Assembly: GCF_026341825.1 (NCBI RefSeq) | Contig: NZ_JAPENY010000002.1 | Span: forward strand, 2,017,001-2,081,000 | DNA from: Streptomyces sp. NBC_00620 | Lineage (GTDB): Bacteria; Actinomycetota; Actinomycetes; Streptomycetales; Streptomycetaceae | Reading direction: 5' to 3' | DNA length: 64,000 bases | Shown here: positions 42,049 to 49,478 of the stretch, piece after piece | Layout of the letters: every line of letters begins with the position of its first letter | Numbering within the stretch: the first letter of the stretch is position 1 | Position numbers and translations under genes: made by a program | The notes under the pieces: generated by a model | Told to the model about the DNA's origin: nothing | The model's input: only the letters and a program-made list of their open reading frames with translations | Database searches by the model: none

Positions 42049-42927
42049 TCAGATGTGCAGTGCTTCCGGTACGAGGCGGTCGCCCAGCAGTCGCAGCGAG
42101 GCGTGCTGATCGGCTCCGCGGATCGGCCCGATGACGTGGTCGATGCCGATGTGACCCAGTCGGCGCAGTTCCGCGAGCAGGGCCCGGATGTTCTCACCCC
42201 GTGCGCCGGGGTCGAGTGGGAGCAGGACCGTCTTCTCGATCTCGTCGTAGTCGCGCCCGACGTGATCGCAGTGTCGGCGGAGCACGTCGAGTTTGTGCTG
42301 GAGGTCGGGTCCGTGGAAGAGGTTGCAGGCGTCCGCGTACTCCGCGACGAGTCGCAGGGTTTTCCGCTCGCCGGATCCGCCGATCAGGATCGGTGGGCGG
42401 GGTTGCCGTACGGTCCTGGGGGAGTTGAGGGTGCGCTCGAGTCGGTAGTAGCGGCCATCGAAGGGCTTCTCGTCGTCGCTCCACATCTGCAGGCAGATCC
42501 GAAGCGTCTCCTCGAGTCGCTCGAACCGCTCCGACACCGGAGGGAACGGCAGGCCGAGTCCGCGCGCCTCGGCGATGTTGAAGCCGGCTCCGACGCCGAT
42601 ACCCAGTGCGGCGCGGCCCTCGGACAGGACGTCGAGCGTGGTGATCATCTTGGCCAGCAGCCCGGGTTCGCGGTAGCCGACCGAGGTCACCAGGGCGAGA
42701 AGCTCCGCGCTTTCGGTGGACGCCGCCAGGTAGCCCAGTGTGGTGTACGCCTCCAGCATCTCCTGCTCGGAGGCGCCGACGATCCCGATCTGGAAGAGGT
42801 GATCCATGACGGCGATGCGTGTGAAGCCGTACTCCTCCGCGGTGCGGGCGAGACGGCCCACGTGACGTGCGATGCCTGTCGGGCCCCCGGGCTGGGTGAA
42901 ATCCGCGATGGCGATGCCGAGGTTCAT
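42049..42927 (-). CDS. LLM-class flavin-dependent oxidoreductase (F420-type)
   Basis: A 292-residue luciferase-like TIM-barrel protein. The start (NLGIAIADFTQPGG), the EYGFTRIAVMDHLFQ segment and ALGIGVGAGFNIAEARGLG resemble actinobacterial F420-dependent LLM proteins, which transfer hydride to or from small molecules. It lies 70 nt upstream of the GMC gene on the same strand, but each has its own CTTG/CAAG site, so they are co-regulated more than strictly co-transcribed. Cofactor (F420 or FMN) is an inference. Confidence 0.87.
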   Translation of the reverse strand: MNLGIAIADFTQPGGPTGIARHVGRLARTAEEYGFTRIAVMDHLFQIGIVGASEQEMLEAYTTLGYLAASTESAELLALVTSVGYREPGLLAKMITTLDVLSEGRAALGIGVGAGFNIAEARGLGLPFPPVSERFERLEETLRICLQMWSDDEKPFDGRYYRLERTLNSPRTVRQPRPPILIGGSGERKTLRLVAEYADACNLFHGPDLQHKLDVLRRHCDHVGRDYDEIEKTVLLPLDPGARGENIRALLAELRRLGHIGIDHVIGPIRGADQHASLRLLGDRLVPEALHI

Positions 42928-42989
42928 GCCGGCCTTCCGTCGTGCGAACCGCTGGATCGATCGCCATCGAGTATGCCTGGGTCACTATG

Positions 42990-43007
42990 TGCTTTGTCAA
43001 GCAATAA
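42990..43007 (-). promoter_or_regulatory. MarR-type operator upstream of the LLM oxidoreductase gene
   Basis: TGCTTTGTCAAGCAATAA shares its first 14 bases exactly with the 33133-33150 site. Confidence 0.7.
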
Positions 43008-43079
43008 AAAGGGTGCGGGAGAGGTGAGAGCGAGTGCTGCAGGTGCCGCCGCCTCTGTGCGCGATGTGGCCTGCTGTGC

Positions 43080-43091
43080 AGTCAGACGACC
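43080..43091 (+). promoter_or_regulatory. Weak regulon-type palindrome upstream of the WhiB gene
   Basis: AGTCAGACGACC followed by GATG. The -10 at the expected distance is poor, so this is a tentative member of the AGTC-palindrome set. Confidence 0.35.
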
Positions 43092-43161
43092 GATGACGTG
43101 ACGTTCCCTCCGCGGCGACGCTGGGTCCTCAACCGGACCGCTGACTCCGGGAGGAATCATC

Positions 43162-43587
43162 GTGATCAACCGACACCGCCCTCTGCTTGCGCACTGGGAT
43201 TGGCAGATGCGAGCGCTCTGCCGCGGCATGGACAGTGCCCTCTTCTTCTCGCCGCACGCCGAACGCGGTACTGAGAAGCAGGCGCGGGAGGAGAAGGCCC
43301 GGGAAATCTGCAGGCGCTGCAGCGTGATCGAAGCCTGCGCGTGGACCGCGTTGAGCAGTCGTGAACCGTACGGAGTCTGGGGCGGCTTGTCCGAGAACGA
43401 GCGCCGCACGCTTCAACAAGCCCCAGGCCGTGGCCCCGTGACGGAAAAGGCGCCCGGTCGGTCCCGCTCGGGCGGCGACCGGCCGCAGTCGCTTCGCACC
43501 CTTCCGCGCGCGGCGCGCCCCGGACGAAGCGAAGGTCGCCGAGATGCCGTGGACGATGCTGAACAGGTCGAAGACCGTGGCGAGTGA
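43162..43587 (+). CDS. WhiB-family iron-sulfur transcription factor with an aberrant C-terminal tail
   Basis: A 141-residue WhiB-like protein. Four cluster-binding cysteines are visible (ALCRGMD, then EICRRCSVIEAC with CxxC and Cx5C spacing), followed by the GVWGGLSENER turn that contacts the sigma factor. WhiB proteins bind a 4Fe-4S cluster that senses oxygen or NO and modulate sigma-A transcription. The GTG follows GGGAGGAATC. The last 50 or so residues (after about GRGPVTEK) are translated from the antisense strand of a decayed HdeD gene, so the original C terminus may have been lost. Confidence 0.88.
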   Translation: MINRHRPLLAHWDWQMRALCRGMDSALFFSPHAERGTEKQAREEKAREICRRCSVIEACAWTALSSREPYGVWGGLSENERRTLQQAPGRGPVTEKAPGRSRSGGDRPQSLRTLPRAARPGRSEGRRDAVDDAEQVEDRGE

Positions 43588-43605
43588 GACCACGGCGATG
43601 TCCGG
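43510..43605 (-). pseudogene. HdeD/DUF308 C-terminal remnant (third copy)
   Basis: Minus-strand translation PDIAVVSLATVFDLFSIVHG then ISATFAS matches PDIGAVSLATVFGLFSIFYG then VSAVFAS of the intact copies. Only the last quarter survives and no start or upstream part remains. It lies under the 3' end of the WhiB gene. Confidence 0.8.
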
Positions 43606-43791
43606 TTGCGGAGGGAAGTCATGGACCCTCCGGTACTGGTCGGTCGGCATCGCGAAGTCAGGGTGCCGGCCGAGCTCTTCGAGCGAACGCCGCCCGACAG
43701 TGCGGTTCTGCTATGTGCTTGACGGCGCAAATAGTTGTAAAGGTCTGCCGACAGCCCGCCAGTAACAGCAGGTGACCTGTGTACTGGGTAG

Positions 43792-43830
43792 GGTGGCCGG
43801 TGGCCGGTGGCCGGTGGCCGGTGGCCGGTG
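43792..43830 (+). repeat. Heptamer tandem repeat GGTGGCC
   Basis: Five perfect copies of GGTGGCC plus GGTG. It lies in a gene-free stretch (43606-44005) that otherwise holds only the MarR-type sites. Slippage-prone; no coding role seen. Confidence 0.85.
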
Positions 43831-43881
43831 ATCAGTGACCCGAAGCCGAGGCCGCCGCCGAGTTGATGCTCCTCTCCGGAG

Positions 43882-43932
43882 TTGCTTGACAAGCGGGGGG
43901 CAGAAGGAGAGTCTTGTTGCCGACGCAAGCAA
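43882..43932 (+). promoter_or_regulatory. Two MarR-type sites upstream of the SDR operon
   Basis: TTGCTTGACAAGCGG (43882-43896) and TTGCCGACGCAAGCAA (43917-43932). The first fits the CTTG/CAAG operator; the second is a looser TTGC/GCAA palindrome. They lie 75-125 nt before the first start codon of the operon. Confidence 0.55.
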
Positions 43933-44005
43933 ATGAATACCTCCGTCCGTGACCGTCGATGGCCGCCCCGGATCCCCCTCGGCGCACCCATCAAGGAGAA
44001 GCGAC

Positions 44006-44083
44006 ATGACCCCTGAACTAGGCCTGTCCCTGCCCGAGTTCGGCACGCACGTACCGCCTGTCAGCAAGGTGGTGGCGCGGTGA
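44006..44083 (+). CDS. 25-residue leader peptide or gene remnant coupled to the first SDR gene
   Basis: ATG with a strong AAGGAGAAG site opens a 25-codon frame (MTPELGLSLPEFGTHVPPVS, then KVVAR). Its TGA overlaps the GTG of the next gene by 4 nt, the classic coupling arrangement. It may be a translated leader, or the start of a luciferase-like gene that lost its body. The good ribosome-binding site makes translation likely. Confidence 0.55.
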   Translation: MTPELGLSLPEFGTHVPPVSKVVAR

Positions 44084-44760
44084 GCGGCAGCGTGGCGATC
44101 GTGGTCGGCGCCGGTGGTGCCCTTGGCCGTGCGACCGCCTTGGCCCTTGCCGCCGACGGCTTCACGGTTGTGGCCGTCGACCGCAACGCGCACGCGCTCA
44201 AGGAGTTGCCCGACACCATCGGCCGCGAAGTCGGCGACGCAACCGATCCGGACGTGGCCAGGGCTCTCGTCGACCGGATCGCCGCTGAGGCCGGTCCTCC
44301 GGACGTGCTGGTGAACGCCCTGGGTGCGTTCGATCTCTCCGACACGTTCACCACGACGCCCGAAGCGCTGCGCCTCATGGTCGACGTGAACCTGGGTGCG
44401 GCCCTGTGGCTGAGCCAGGCGGCCGGGGTCCACATGCGAACGCGTGGGTCCGGAGCCATCGTGCACGTCTCCGCGCGACCGGGGGTCGAACCGACCGCGG
44501 GCCTGACGGCCTACGGCGTCAGCAAGGCCGCGCTCGCGCACCTCGTCCGCATCCTCGACCTCGAACTGCGTCCCAGCGGCGTCCGGGTGAACGCGGTAGC
44601 CCCGCAGCTGATCGACACCCCCAAGAACCGCGGCTTCCTCAGCGAGGAGCAGCTGGCGCACGCGGTTTCCCCGGAAGCGATCGCGAAAGTGATCGCCTTC
44701 CTCGTGAGTGATGCCGCCGCACCGATCAGCGGAGCGATTCTGCCGACCTACGGCGGCTGA
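44080..44760 (+). CDS. Short-chain dehydrogenase/reductase (SDR), first of pair
   Basis: A 226-residue classical SDR. The cofactor motif is VVGAGGALGRATALAL (GxxxGxG variant), and the catalytic region has IVHVSARPG with Ser and AYGVSKAAL with Tyr and Lys. The NAG motif is NALGA, slightly unusual. It is translated by coupling from the 25-residue leader and is followed 55 nt on by a second SDR, with a shared promoter bearing MarR-type operators. Substrate unknown; the operon context suggests successive oxidation or reduction steps on one compound. Confidence 0.9.
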   Translation: MSGSVAIVVGAGGALGRATALALAADGFTVVAVDRNAHALKELPDTIGREVGDATDPDVARALVDRIAAEAGPPDVLVNALGAFDLSDTFTTTPEALRLMVDVNLGAALWLSQAAGVHMRTRGSGAIVHVSARPGVEPTAGLTAYGVSKAALAHLVRILDLELRPSGVRVNAVAPQLIDTPKNRGFLSEEQLAHAVSPEAIAKVIAFLVSDAAAPISGAILPTYGG

Positions 44761-44815
44761 CCCCGGCCACCGCGGCAGGCGCTTACCGCGGCAAGGCGCC
44801 GCAAGGAGAAATCCC

Positions 44816-45613
44816 ATGCCAGAGAACAGTGTCTCCGCCCGGACCGCACCGATGGCCACCCACGCGGGCCGCGTCGCGGTCGTCACCGGCGCGGCCCGCG
44901 GCCTCGGCGCCGCCATCGCCCGTGGGCTGGCGCGCCGCGGCGCGACCGTCGCCGCTGTCGACCTGACGATCGCCGAGCAGACCCGGGAAGAGATCGAGAA
45001 GGCCGGCGGCACCTGTGTCCCACTGATCGCCGATGTGTCCGACCCGGACGCCGTACAGGCACTTCACGCAGCCGTGCGCGCCGCCTGCGGGCCGACCGAC
45101 ATCCTGGTCAACAACGCCGGGATCGCCGGCGTGGCACCGCTGGCCGACGTCGACTTCGCCCACTGGCGCCGAGTGCTGTCGACCAACCTCGACTCCCAGT
45201 TCCTGATGGCCATGGCGTTCGCCGGGGACATGCGGGAGCGCGGCTGGGGACGGATCGTCAACATGAGCTCCTCGTCGATCTACACCACGACCAGGAACAT
45301 GACGCCGTACATGGCCAGCAAGGCCGGGATCCTCGGCCTGACCAGTGGCCTGGCGAACGACCTCGCCGCCGACGGCATCACGGTCAACGCCGTGTCCCCG
45401 GCGTTCACCCGCACCCCGCTGATCGACGAAACGGTCGCCGAGGGGGCCATGCCGCCCGACATCAACACCCTCCTCGCCGACGAGCAGGCGATCAAGCGCC
45501 CCGCCGTACCCGAGGACATCGTCGGCACGGTGCTGTTCCTCACCGGCGACGACGCCGAGTTCGTCACCGCCAAGTTCATCGCCGCCGACGGCGGCTACAC
45601 CCGCAACTACTGA
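44816..45613 (+). CDS. Short-chain dehydrogenase/reductase (SDR), second of pair
   Basis: A 265-residue classical SDR with all motifs: TGAARGLGAAIARGL, NNAGIAG, the catalytic Ser in NMSSSSIYTTT and YMASK. Family members of this type include 3-oxoacyl-ACP reductase-like and cyclohexanol/steroid dehydrogenases. ATG at 44816 has AAGGAGAA 6 nt upstream. The frame is open further upstream but overlaps the first SDR. Likely co-transcribed with the first SDR and possibly the following hydrolase. Confidence 0.94.
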   Translation: MPENSVSARTAPMATHAGRVAVVTGAARGLGAAIARGLARRGATVAAVDLTIAEQTREEIEKAGGTCVPLIADVSDPDAVQALHAAVRAACGPTDILVNNAGIAGVAPLADVDFAHWRRVLSTNLDSQFLMAMAFAGDMRERGWGRIVNMSSSSIYTTTRNMTPYMASKAGILGLTSGLANDLAADGITVNAVSPAFTRTPLIDETVAEGAMPPDINTLLADEQAIKRPAVPEDIVGTVLFLTGDDAEFVTAKFIAADGGYTRNY

Positions 45614-45719
45614 CCACGACTCACCCGGGCCTCCGCCCCCGGGGCGCGCCGGGTGCCTGATCAGAACCAATTTGCGACCAGATCAGCCGAATCAATTGAT
45701 TGTGAAAGGCAGTAGCGAC

Positions 45720-46787
45720 ATGTCTGAGCTCGATTCCTCCACGAACCGTCGTTCGTTCCTGGCCAGGTCAGCGAAGATCGCGGCCGTACCGGCGATCGCC
45801 GCCGTGGCCGGCGGTGTCCTCGCCGAGCCGGCCGCCGCGGCCTCCACCGAACTGCCGGACTACGCCCCGATCCCCGCCTCGGCACTCGGCCCCGCGGTCA
45901 ACGCCCAGGGCTATTACGTCGGCCGGATCAAGCGGAACCTGTACTGGGTCACCGACTCCACGTACCAGGCCGTGTTCCTGACGACCAAGGAAGGCGTCGT
46001 ACTGTTCGACGCGCCTCCGACCATCGGGCACAACCTGCAGCGCGCCATCAACGAGATCGCCGCCGCCAACGGCACCTCCAACAAGGTCACCCACATCGTC
46101 TACTCCCACCACCACGCCGACCATCTCGGGGCCTCGTCCCTGTTCGGCCGTCACGTGGAGCGGATCGGCCACGTGGAGAACCGCCGGCTGCTGCTGCGCG
46201 ACAACGACCCGACGCGCCCGGCACCCAACGTCACCTTCGAGCGCCACAAGACCCTGCGCGTCGGCGGGGAGCGCATCGAACTGTTCCACAAGGGCACCAA
46301 CCACAGCGCCGACAACATCTACATCCACTTCCCGGACCACGACGCCCTCATGCTCGTCGACATCGTCCTGCCCGGCTGGGTGCCGTTCCAGAACCTCAAC
46401 ATCAACGAGGACGTCCAGGGGGCCATCGCCGCGCCGGGCAAGGCCCTCGAGTACCCGTGGACCCACTACATCGGCGGGCACATGGGGCGCCTCGGCACCC
46501 GTCGCGACATGACCGTCCACCAGCAGTACGTCGACGACATCGTCGACGGGGTCAAGAAGGCGATGGCCAACGTCGACCCGACCCCGTTCTTCACCAAGTA
46601 CGGCAACAACACCTGGGCAGGCGTCAAGACCTACCAGGACGCCCAGGCCGAGTACGCCGCCGCCCCGGTCATCAAGAAGTACACCGGCGTCCTGGCCGCC
46701 GCCGACGTCTACACCGCCAGCCACGCCTTCACCATCCTCGAGTCCATCCGCCTCGACCTCGGCTACGGCTCCCAGGTCCACGCCTGA
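45720..46787 (+). CDS. Tat-exported metallo-beta-lactamase-fold hydrolase
   Basis: A 355-residue protein with a twin-arginine signal (NRRSFLARSAKIAAVPAIAA, cleaved after PAAAAS). The mature part is a metallo-beta-lactamase fold with zinc ligands SHHHADH (H130, H132, D134, H135) and a later HKGTNHSADN segment. Quorum-quenching lactonases, glyoxalase II-like and other hydrolases share this fold; beta-lactam activity is not implied. Export of a folded metalloenzyme by Tat is usual. It lies 107 nt behind the SDR pair and ends in a strong terminator. Confidence 0.9.
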   Translation: MSELDSSTNRRSFLARSAKIAAVPAIAAVAGGVLAEPAAAASTELPDYAPIPASALGPAVNAQGYYVGRIKRNLYWVTDSTYQAVFLTTKEGVVLFDAPPTIGHNLQRAINEIAAANGTSNKVTHIVYSHHHADHLGASSLFGRHVERIGHVENRRLLLRDNDPTRPAPNVTFERHKTLRVGGERIELFHKGTNHSADNIYIHFPDHDALMLVDIVLPGWVPFQNLNINEDVQGAIAAPGKALEYPWTHYIGGHMGRLGTRRDMTVHQQYVDDIVDGVKKAMANVDPTPFFTKYGNNTWAGVKTYQDAQAEYAAAPVIKKYTGVLAAADVYTASHAFTILESIRLDLGYGSQVHA

Positions 46788-46809
46788 GCATGGCAAGACA
46801 TGGCAAGAC

Positions 46810-46846
46810 CAGGTCCCTGCCGCTGTGGGGGAGCGGCGGGGACCTG
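46810..46846 (+). terminator. Hairpin terminator after the metallo-hydrolase gene
   Basis: A 15-bp stem with one G-T pair (CAGGTCCCTGCCGCT with AGCGGCGGGGACCTG) and a 7-nt loop, 23 nt after the stop. Just before it the 10-mer ATGGCAAGAC occurs twice in tandem. Confidence 0.75.
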
Positions 46847-46948
46847 CCACACCTGGTCCTCGATCCAGCCGTCCGGCAATCAGCCCATCAACACACGTAC
46901 ACCACCGTGTACTTCACGGCCGAGCGGCCTCGGCAAAGGAGAAACGTC

Positions 46949-47845
46949 GTGTCAGGTTCCGTACACGATCTCGAACAGGCCGGGTCATTCGCACTCGGCA
47001 ACTGGCGCGTACGCAGAGTCGGTTACGGCGCGATGCAGCTGGCCGGTGACAACGTCTTCGGGCCGCCCCGCGACCGCGACGAAGCCCTGCGTGTGCTGCG
47101 TGCCCTGGTCGAGAGCGGGGTCAACCACATCGACACCGCCCAGTTCTACGGACCGGGAGTGGTGAACGACCTCATCCGCGAGGCGCTGCACCCCTACCCG
47201 GCCGACTTGGCGATCGTGAGCAAGGTGGCCGCCCGCCGTGACGCCGACGGCGCCGTGCTGCGGTTCGACGAGCCGGACCAACTGCGCCAGGGCATCGAAG
47301 ACAACCTGGCCACCCTGGGCACCAGCCGCCTGGCGGCCGTGAACCTGCGCACCATGGACCACTCCCCGCCCGGCAAACGGTTCGACGCCCAACTGGCGAG
47401 CCTGATCCGAGCCCGCGACGAGGGCCTCATCGACGGGATCGGCCTGAGCAACATCTCGCGGCAGCACCTGTTGCGAGCCGTCGACCAGACCGAGATCGTC
47501 TGCGTGCAGAACCTGTTCAACCTGGCGGACCAGAGTTCTGCGGACGTCCTGACCGAGTGCACGCTACGCGGTATCGCCTTCGTTCCGTTCTGCCCGCTCG
47601 GGTGGCCGCGCGCCACCCAGAAAAAGATCCTCACCAGCCCTGTACTCGCGGCGCTGGGATCCAGGTTGCAGGCCTCCCCGGCGCAGATCGCCCTCGCGTG
47701 GCTTCTCGACCTCGCACCGAACATTCTGCTCATCCCCGGAACCAGCACCCGCACCCACCTGACCGAGAACCTCCACGCCGCCGGCGTCGAACTCGACGAT
47801 GCCTCCCGCGAGGAGTTGGCCAGGTACTTCCCGGCCGCCAAATGA
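46949..47845 (+). CDS. Aldo-keto reductase
   Basis: A 298-residue aldo-keto reductase TIM barrel. The start RVGYGAMQLAGDNVFGPPRD and the catalytic-Asp/Tyr segment HIDTAQFYGPGVVNDLIREAL are typical, and the NADPH site GLSNISRQHL and LLIPGTSTRTHL are present. GTG at 46949 follows AAAGGAGAAACG. Family members reduce aldehydes and ketones with NADPH. It is downstream of the terminator and has its own expression. It is convergent with a MarR gene, with 20-mer repeats between. Confidence 0.92.
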   Translation: MSGSVHDLEQAGSFALGNWRVRRVGYGAMQLAGDNVFGPPRDRDEALRVLRALVESGVNHIDTAQFYGPGVVNDLIREALHPYPADLAIVSKVAARRDADGAVLRFDEPDQLRQGIEDNLATLGTSRLAAVNLRTMDHSPPGKRFDAQLASLIRARDEGLIDGIGLSNISRQHLLRAVDQTEIVCVQNLFNLADQSSADVLTECTLRGIAFVPFCPLGWPRATQKKILTSPVLAALGSRLQASPAQIALAWLLDLAPNILLIPGTSTRTHLTENLHAAGVELDDASREELARYFPAAK

Positions 47846-47862
47846 TCGGGCTTGACCGGTCC

Positions 47863-47922
47863 CGTCGGAGGAGCATCGACTCCGTCACAGGAGCACCGAC
47901 TCCGCCGGAGTAGCACCGACAG
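47863..47922 (+). repeat. Three tandem 20-bp repeats between convergent genes
   Basis: Units CGTCGGAGGAGCATCGACTC, CGTCACAGGAGCACCGACTC and CGCCGGAGTAGCACCGACAG, 20 bp each without gaps, in the 95-bp space between the aldo-keto reductase and a MarR gene. Confidence 0.75.
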
Positions 47923-47940
47923 GAATGAGCCCGCGGCGGC

Positions 47941-48414
47941 TCAGGTGCGGCGGGCGGCTGTGTAGGCGCGCTCCAGTTCCGCCGCCGCGGTCATGAAGCC
48001 TTCCTGCCCGGTCTCGTGGATCGCTTCCACAGCGAGTCGCTCAAGGGTCGTCCACACAGCGGTGATTGGCTTACGCATCGCTTCTCCGTTCTCGGAGAGC
48101 GAGACGATCATGGCTCTGCGGTCGCTGGCGGACGGCTCACGGGTGAGCAGGCCGGCATCCACCATCCGTCTGATCGAACGCGACACGGTCGAGTGGTCAA
48201 GACCCACGGCCTGCTGGAGCTCGGCCTGGGTTTGGCCGTTCCTCTCGAAGAGCTGCATGAGGATGAGCTCCTGCCCTGGGTGCAGACCGATGTCGGAGAG
48301 CAACTCGGCGCCGTAGCCGTGCAGGGCCCGGGCCAGCGCGAACAGCCCGAAGCTCACGGGTGCGGTGGCTACCAGGGCGGGTCGGCGGATCATCCCCTCC
48401 GGAGCATCTGCCAT
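47941..48414 (-). CDS. MarR-family regulator, copy 3
   Basis: A 157-residue winged-helix regulator (QTQAELQQAVGLDHSTVSRS, then the wing LTREPSASDRRAM). It is a paralogue of the regulator at 49479-49967 (shared GLHxGQELILMQL, HSTVSRS.RRM). ATG at 48414 with GGGAGGAC upstream is chosen, because longer starts would place the coding region into the twin operator. Targets are not certain; the divergent NTF2-like gene is 470 nt away. Confidence 0.88.
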   Translation of the reverse strand: MADAPEGMIRRPALVATAPVSFGLFALARALHGYGAELLSDIGLHPGQELILMQLFERNGQTQAELQQAVGLDHSTVSRSIRRMVDAGLLTREPSASDRRAMIVSLSENGEAMRKPITAVWTTLERLAVEAIHETGQEGFMTAAAELERAYTAARRT

Positions 48415-48455
48415 GGACGGTCCTCCCGAAATCAGGGTGCGATTGCTTGACATTG

Positions 48456-48487
48456 TGTGGCTAGACACGTAATTATGTAGCTAGACA
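48456..48487. promoter_or_regulatory. Twin operator of the MarR copy-3 gene
   Basis: TGTGGCTAGACA (48456-48467) and TGTAGCTAGACA (48476-48487), 20 bp apart, so on the same face of the helix. Each has TGT/ACA dyad ends. It lies directly upstream of the regulator gene. Confidence 0.65.
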
Positions 48488-48881
48488 AGTTCTTCTGGCG
48501 CCGGATCACACTTTCCCAGGTTGACCTGCGCAGGAAGCGCTTTAGTGAAGGTGGTTCGCATGCCCCGGTTGGGTCGTCTGTGGATCATCGGCACGTGCGA
48601 CACCTGGTCCCGGGGTCGGCTTCGGCCGACGGTGCACCAGCTGCGGTGGACGGCCTCAACCCGCTGTCACTGAGCTGTCTGCGGTAGCCCTCTGCATCGC
48701 TGCCCCCGTCTCCAGCCTCCGCGGCGGGCTCGCCGACGTCCGGCAACGCCGGTGCGTCGCCCCTGCCGAACTGTTTCCGGCCTTTCCAACGACGGCGCGT
48801 TCGTCGTTCCGGCGGCCGCCCATGCCACTTCCGGCGGTTCGCCATCGATATCGCCCGTTTGTCATCAATGAATCGGAGTAA
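48488..48881. other. Gene-free stretch
   Basis: About 390 bp between the MarR operator and the NTF2-like gene. I see no convincing coding frame, repeat or structured RNA; it presumably holds the promoter of 48882-49301. Confidence 0.4.
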
Positions 48882-49301
48882 ATGATGAGTACCTCCCTCA
48901 CTGCCGTTGACCTGCTGCGGCGCAGCCTGGACAAGTTCCTCGCCAAGGACATGAAGGGTTGGGCGGACCTGTGCGCCGACGACGTCGTCGCCGAGTTCCC
49001 CTTCGCTCCTGAGGGCACTCCGACGAGGCTGGAAGGCCGCGATGCCGTCTACGAGTACCTGCGCAACTATCCCGACGTCATCGACGTACGCACGCTCCCC
49101 TCGGTGCGGATCCATGCGACCGACGACCCGAATCTGGCCGTCGCGGAATGGAGCGCCTCCGGCACGGTCCTGACCAACGGGAACCCCTACGAGATGAGCT
49201 ATGCCACCTTCGTGACGATCCGCGACGGTCAGATCGTCAACTACCGCGAATACTGGAACCCGCAGGCCTTCCTGGCGGCCATGAGCGGCTCGGAGTTCTA
49301 G
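48882..49301 (+). CDS. NTF2-like (SnoaL-type) protein
   Basis: A 139-residue protein of the SnoaL/limonene-epoxide-hydrolase-like fold: LLRRSLDKFLAKDMKGWADLC then DDVVAEFPFAPEGTP, GRDAVYEYLRNYP and IRDGQIVNYREYWNP are typical of small ketosteroid-isomerase-like proteins. The last motif is common in members of unknown activity. ATG codons at 48882 and 48885 are both possible. It lies between two paralogous MarR genes, one or both of which may control it. Confidence 0.88.
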   Translation: MMSTSLTAVDLLRRSLDKFLAKDMKGWADLCADDVVAEFPFAPEGTPTRLEGRDAVYEYLRNYPDVIDVRTLPSVRIHATDDPNLAVAEWSASGTVLTNGNPYEMSYATFVTIRDGQIVNYREYWNPQAFLAAMSGSEF

Positions 49302-49341
49302 AGGGCGAGGATCGGGACAAGTGGCCGGACCCTGAGCAGTG

Positions 49342-49378
49342 TCGGCCGACCCCACCCCATGCGGGCGGGGCCGGCCGA
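49342..49378 (+). terminator. Hairpin after the NTF2-like gene
   Basis: TCGGCC-GA-CCCC pairs with GGGG-CC-GGCCGA around a GC-rich loop: two stem blocks with an internal mismatch, about 40 nt after the stop. Confidence 0.5.
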
Positions 49379-49478
49379 TGCCGGCGCACGGGCCGGAGGC
49401 ACTCCCAGACCGCTGGTCAGGCGTGTGTCCGCTCGCCCGGTTAGACTCCCTCGCGGGTGCGAGTGGAGGATGCGGCGG

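Noticed and set aside
43792..43830. Heptamer array as part of a CRISPR
   Set aside because: Units are contiguous with no spacers and no cas genes are present.
45720..46787. Antibiotic-resistance beta-lactamase
   Set aside because: The fold is shared by many hydrolases; only the HxHxDH site is seen, which does not indicate beta-lactam cleavage.
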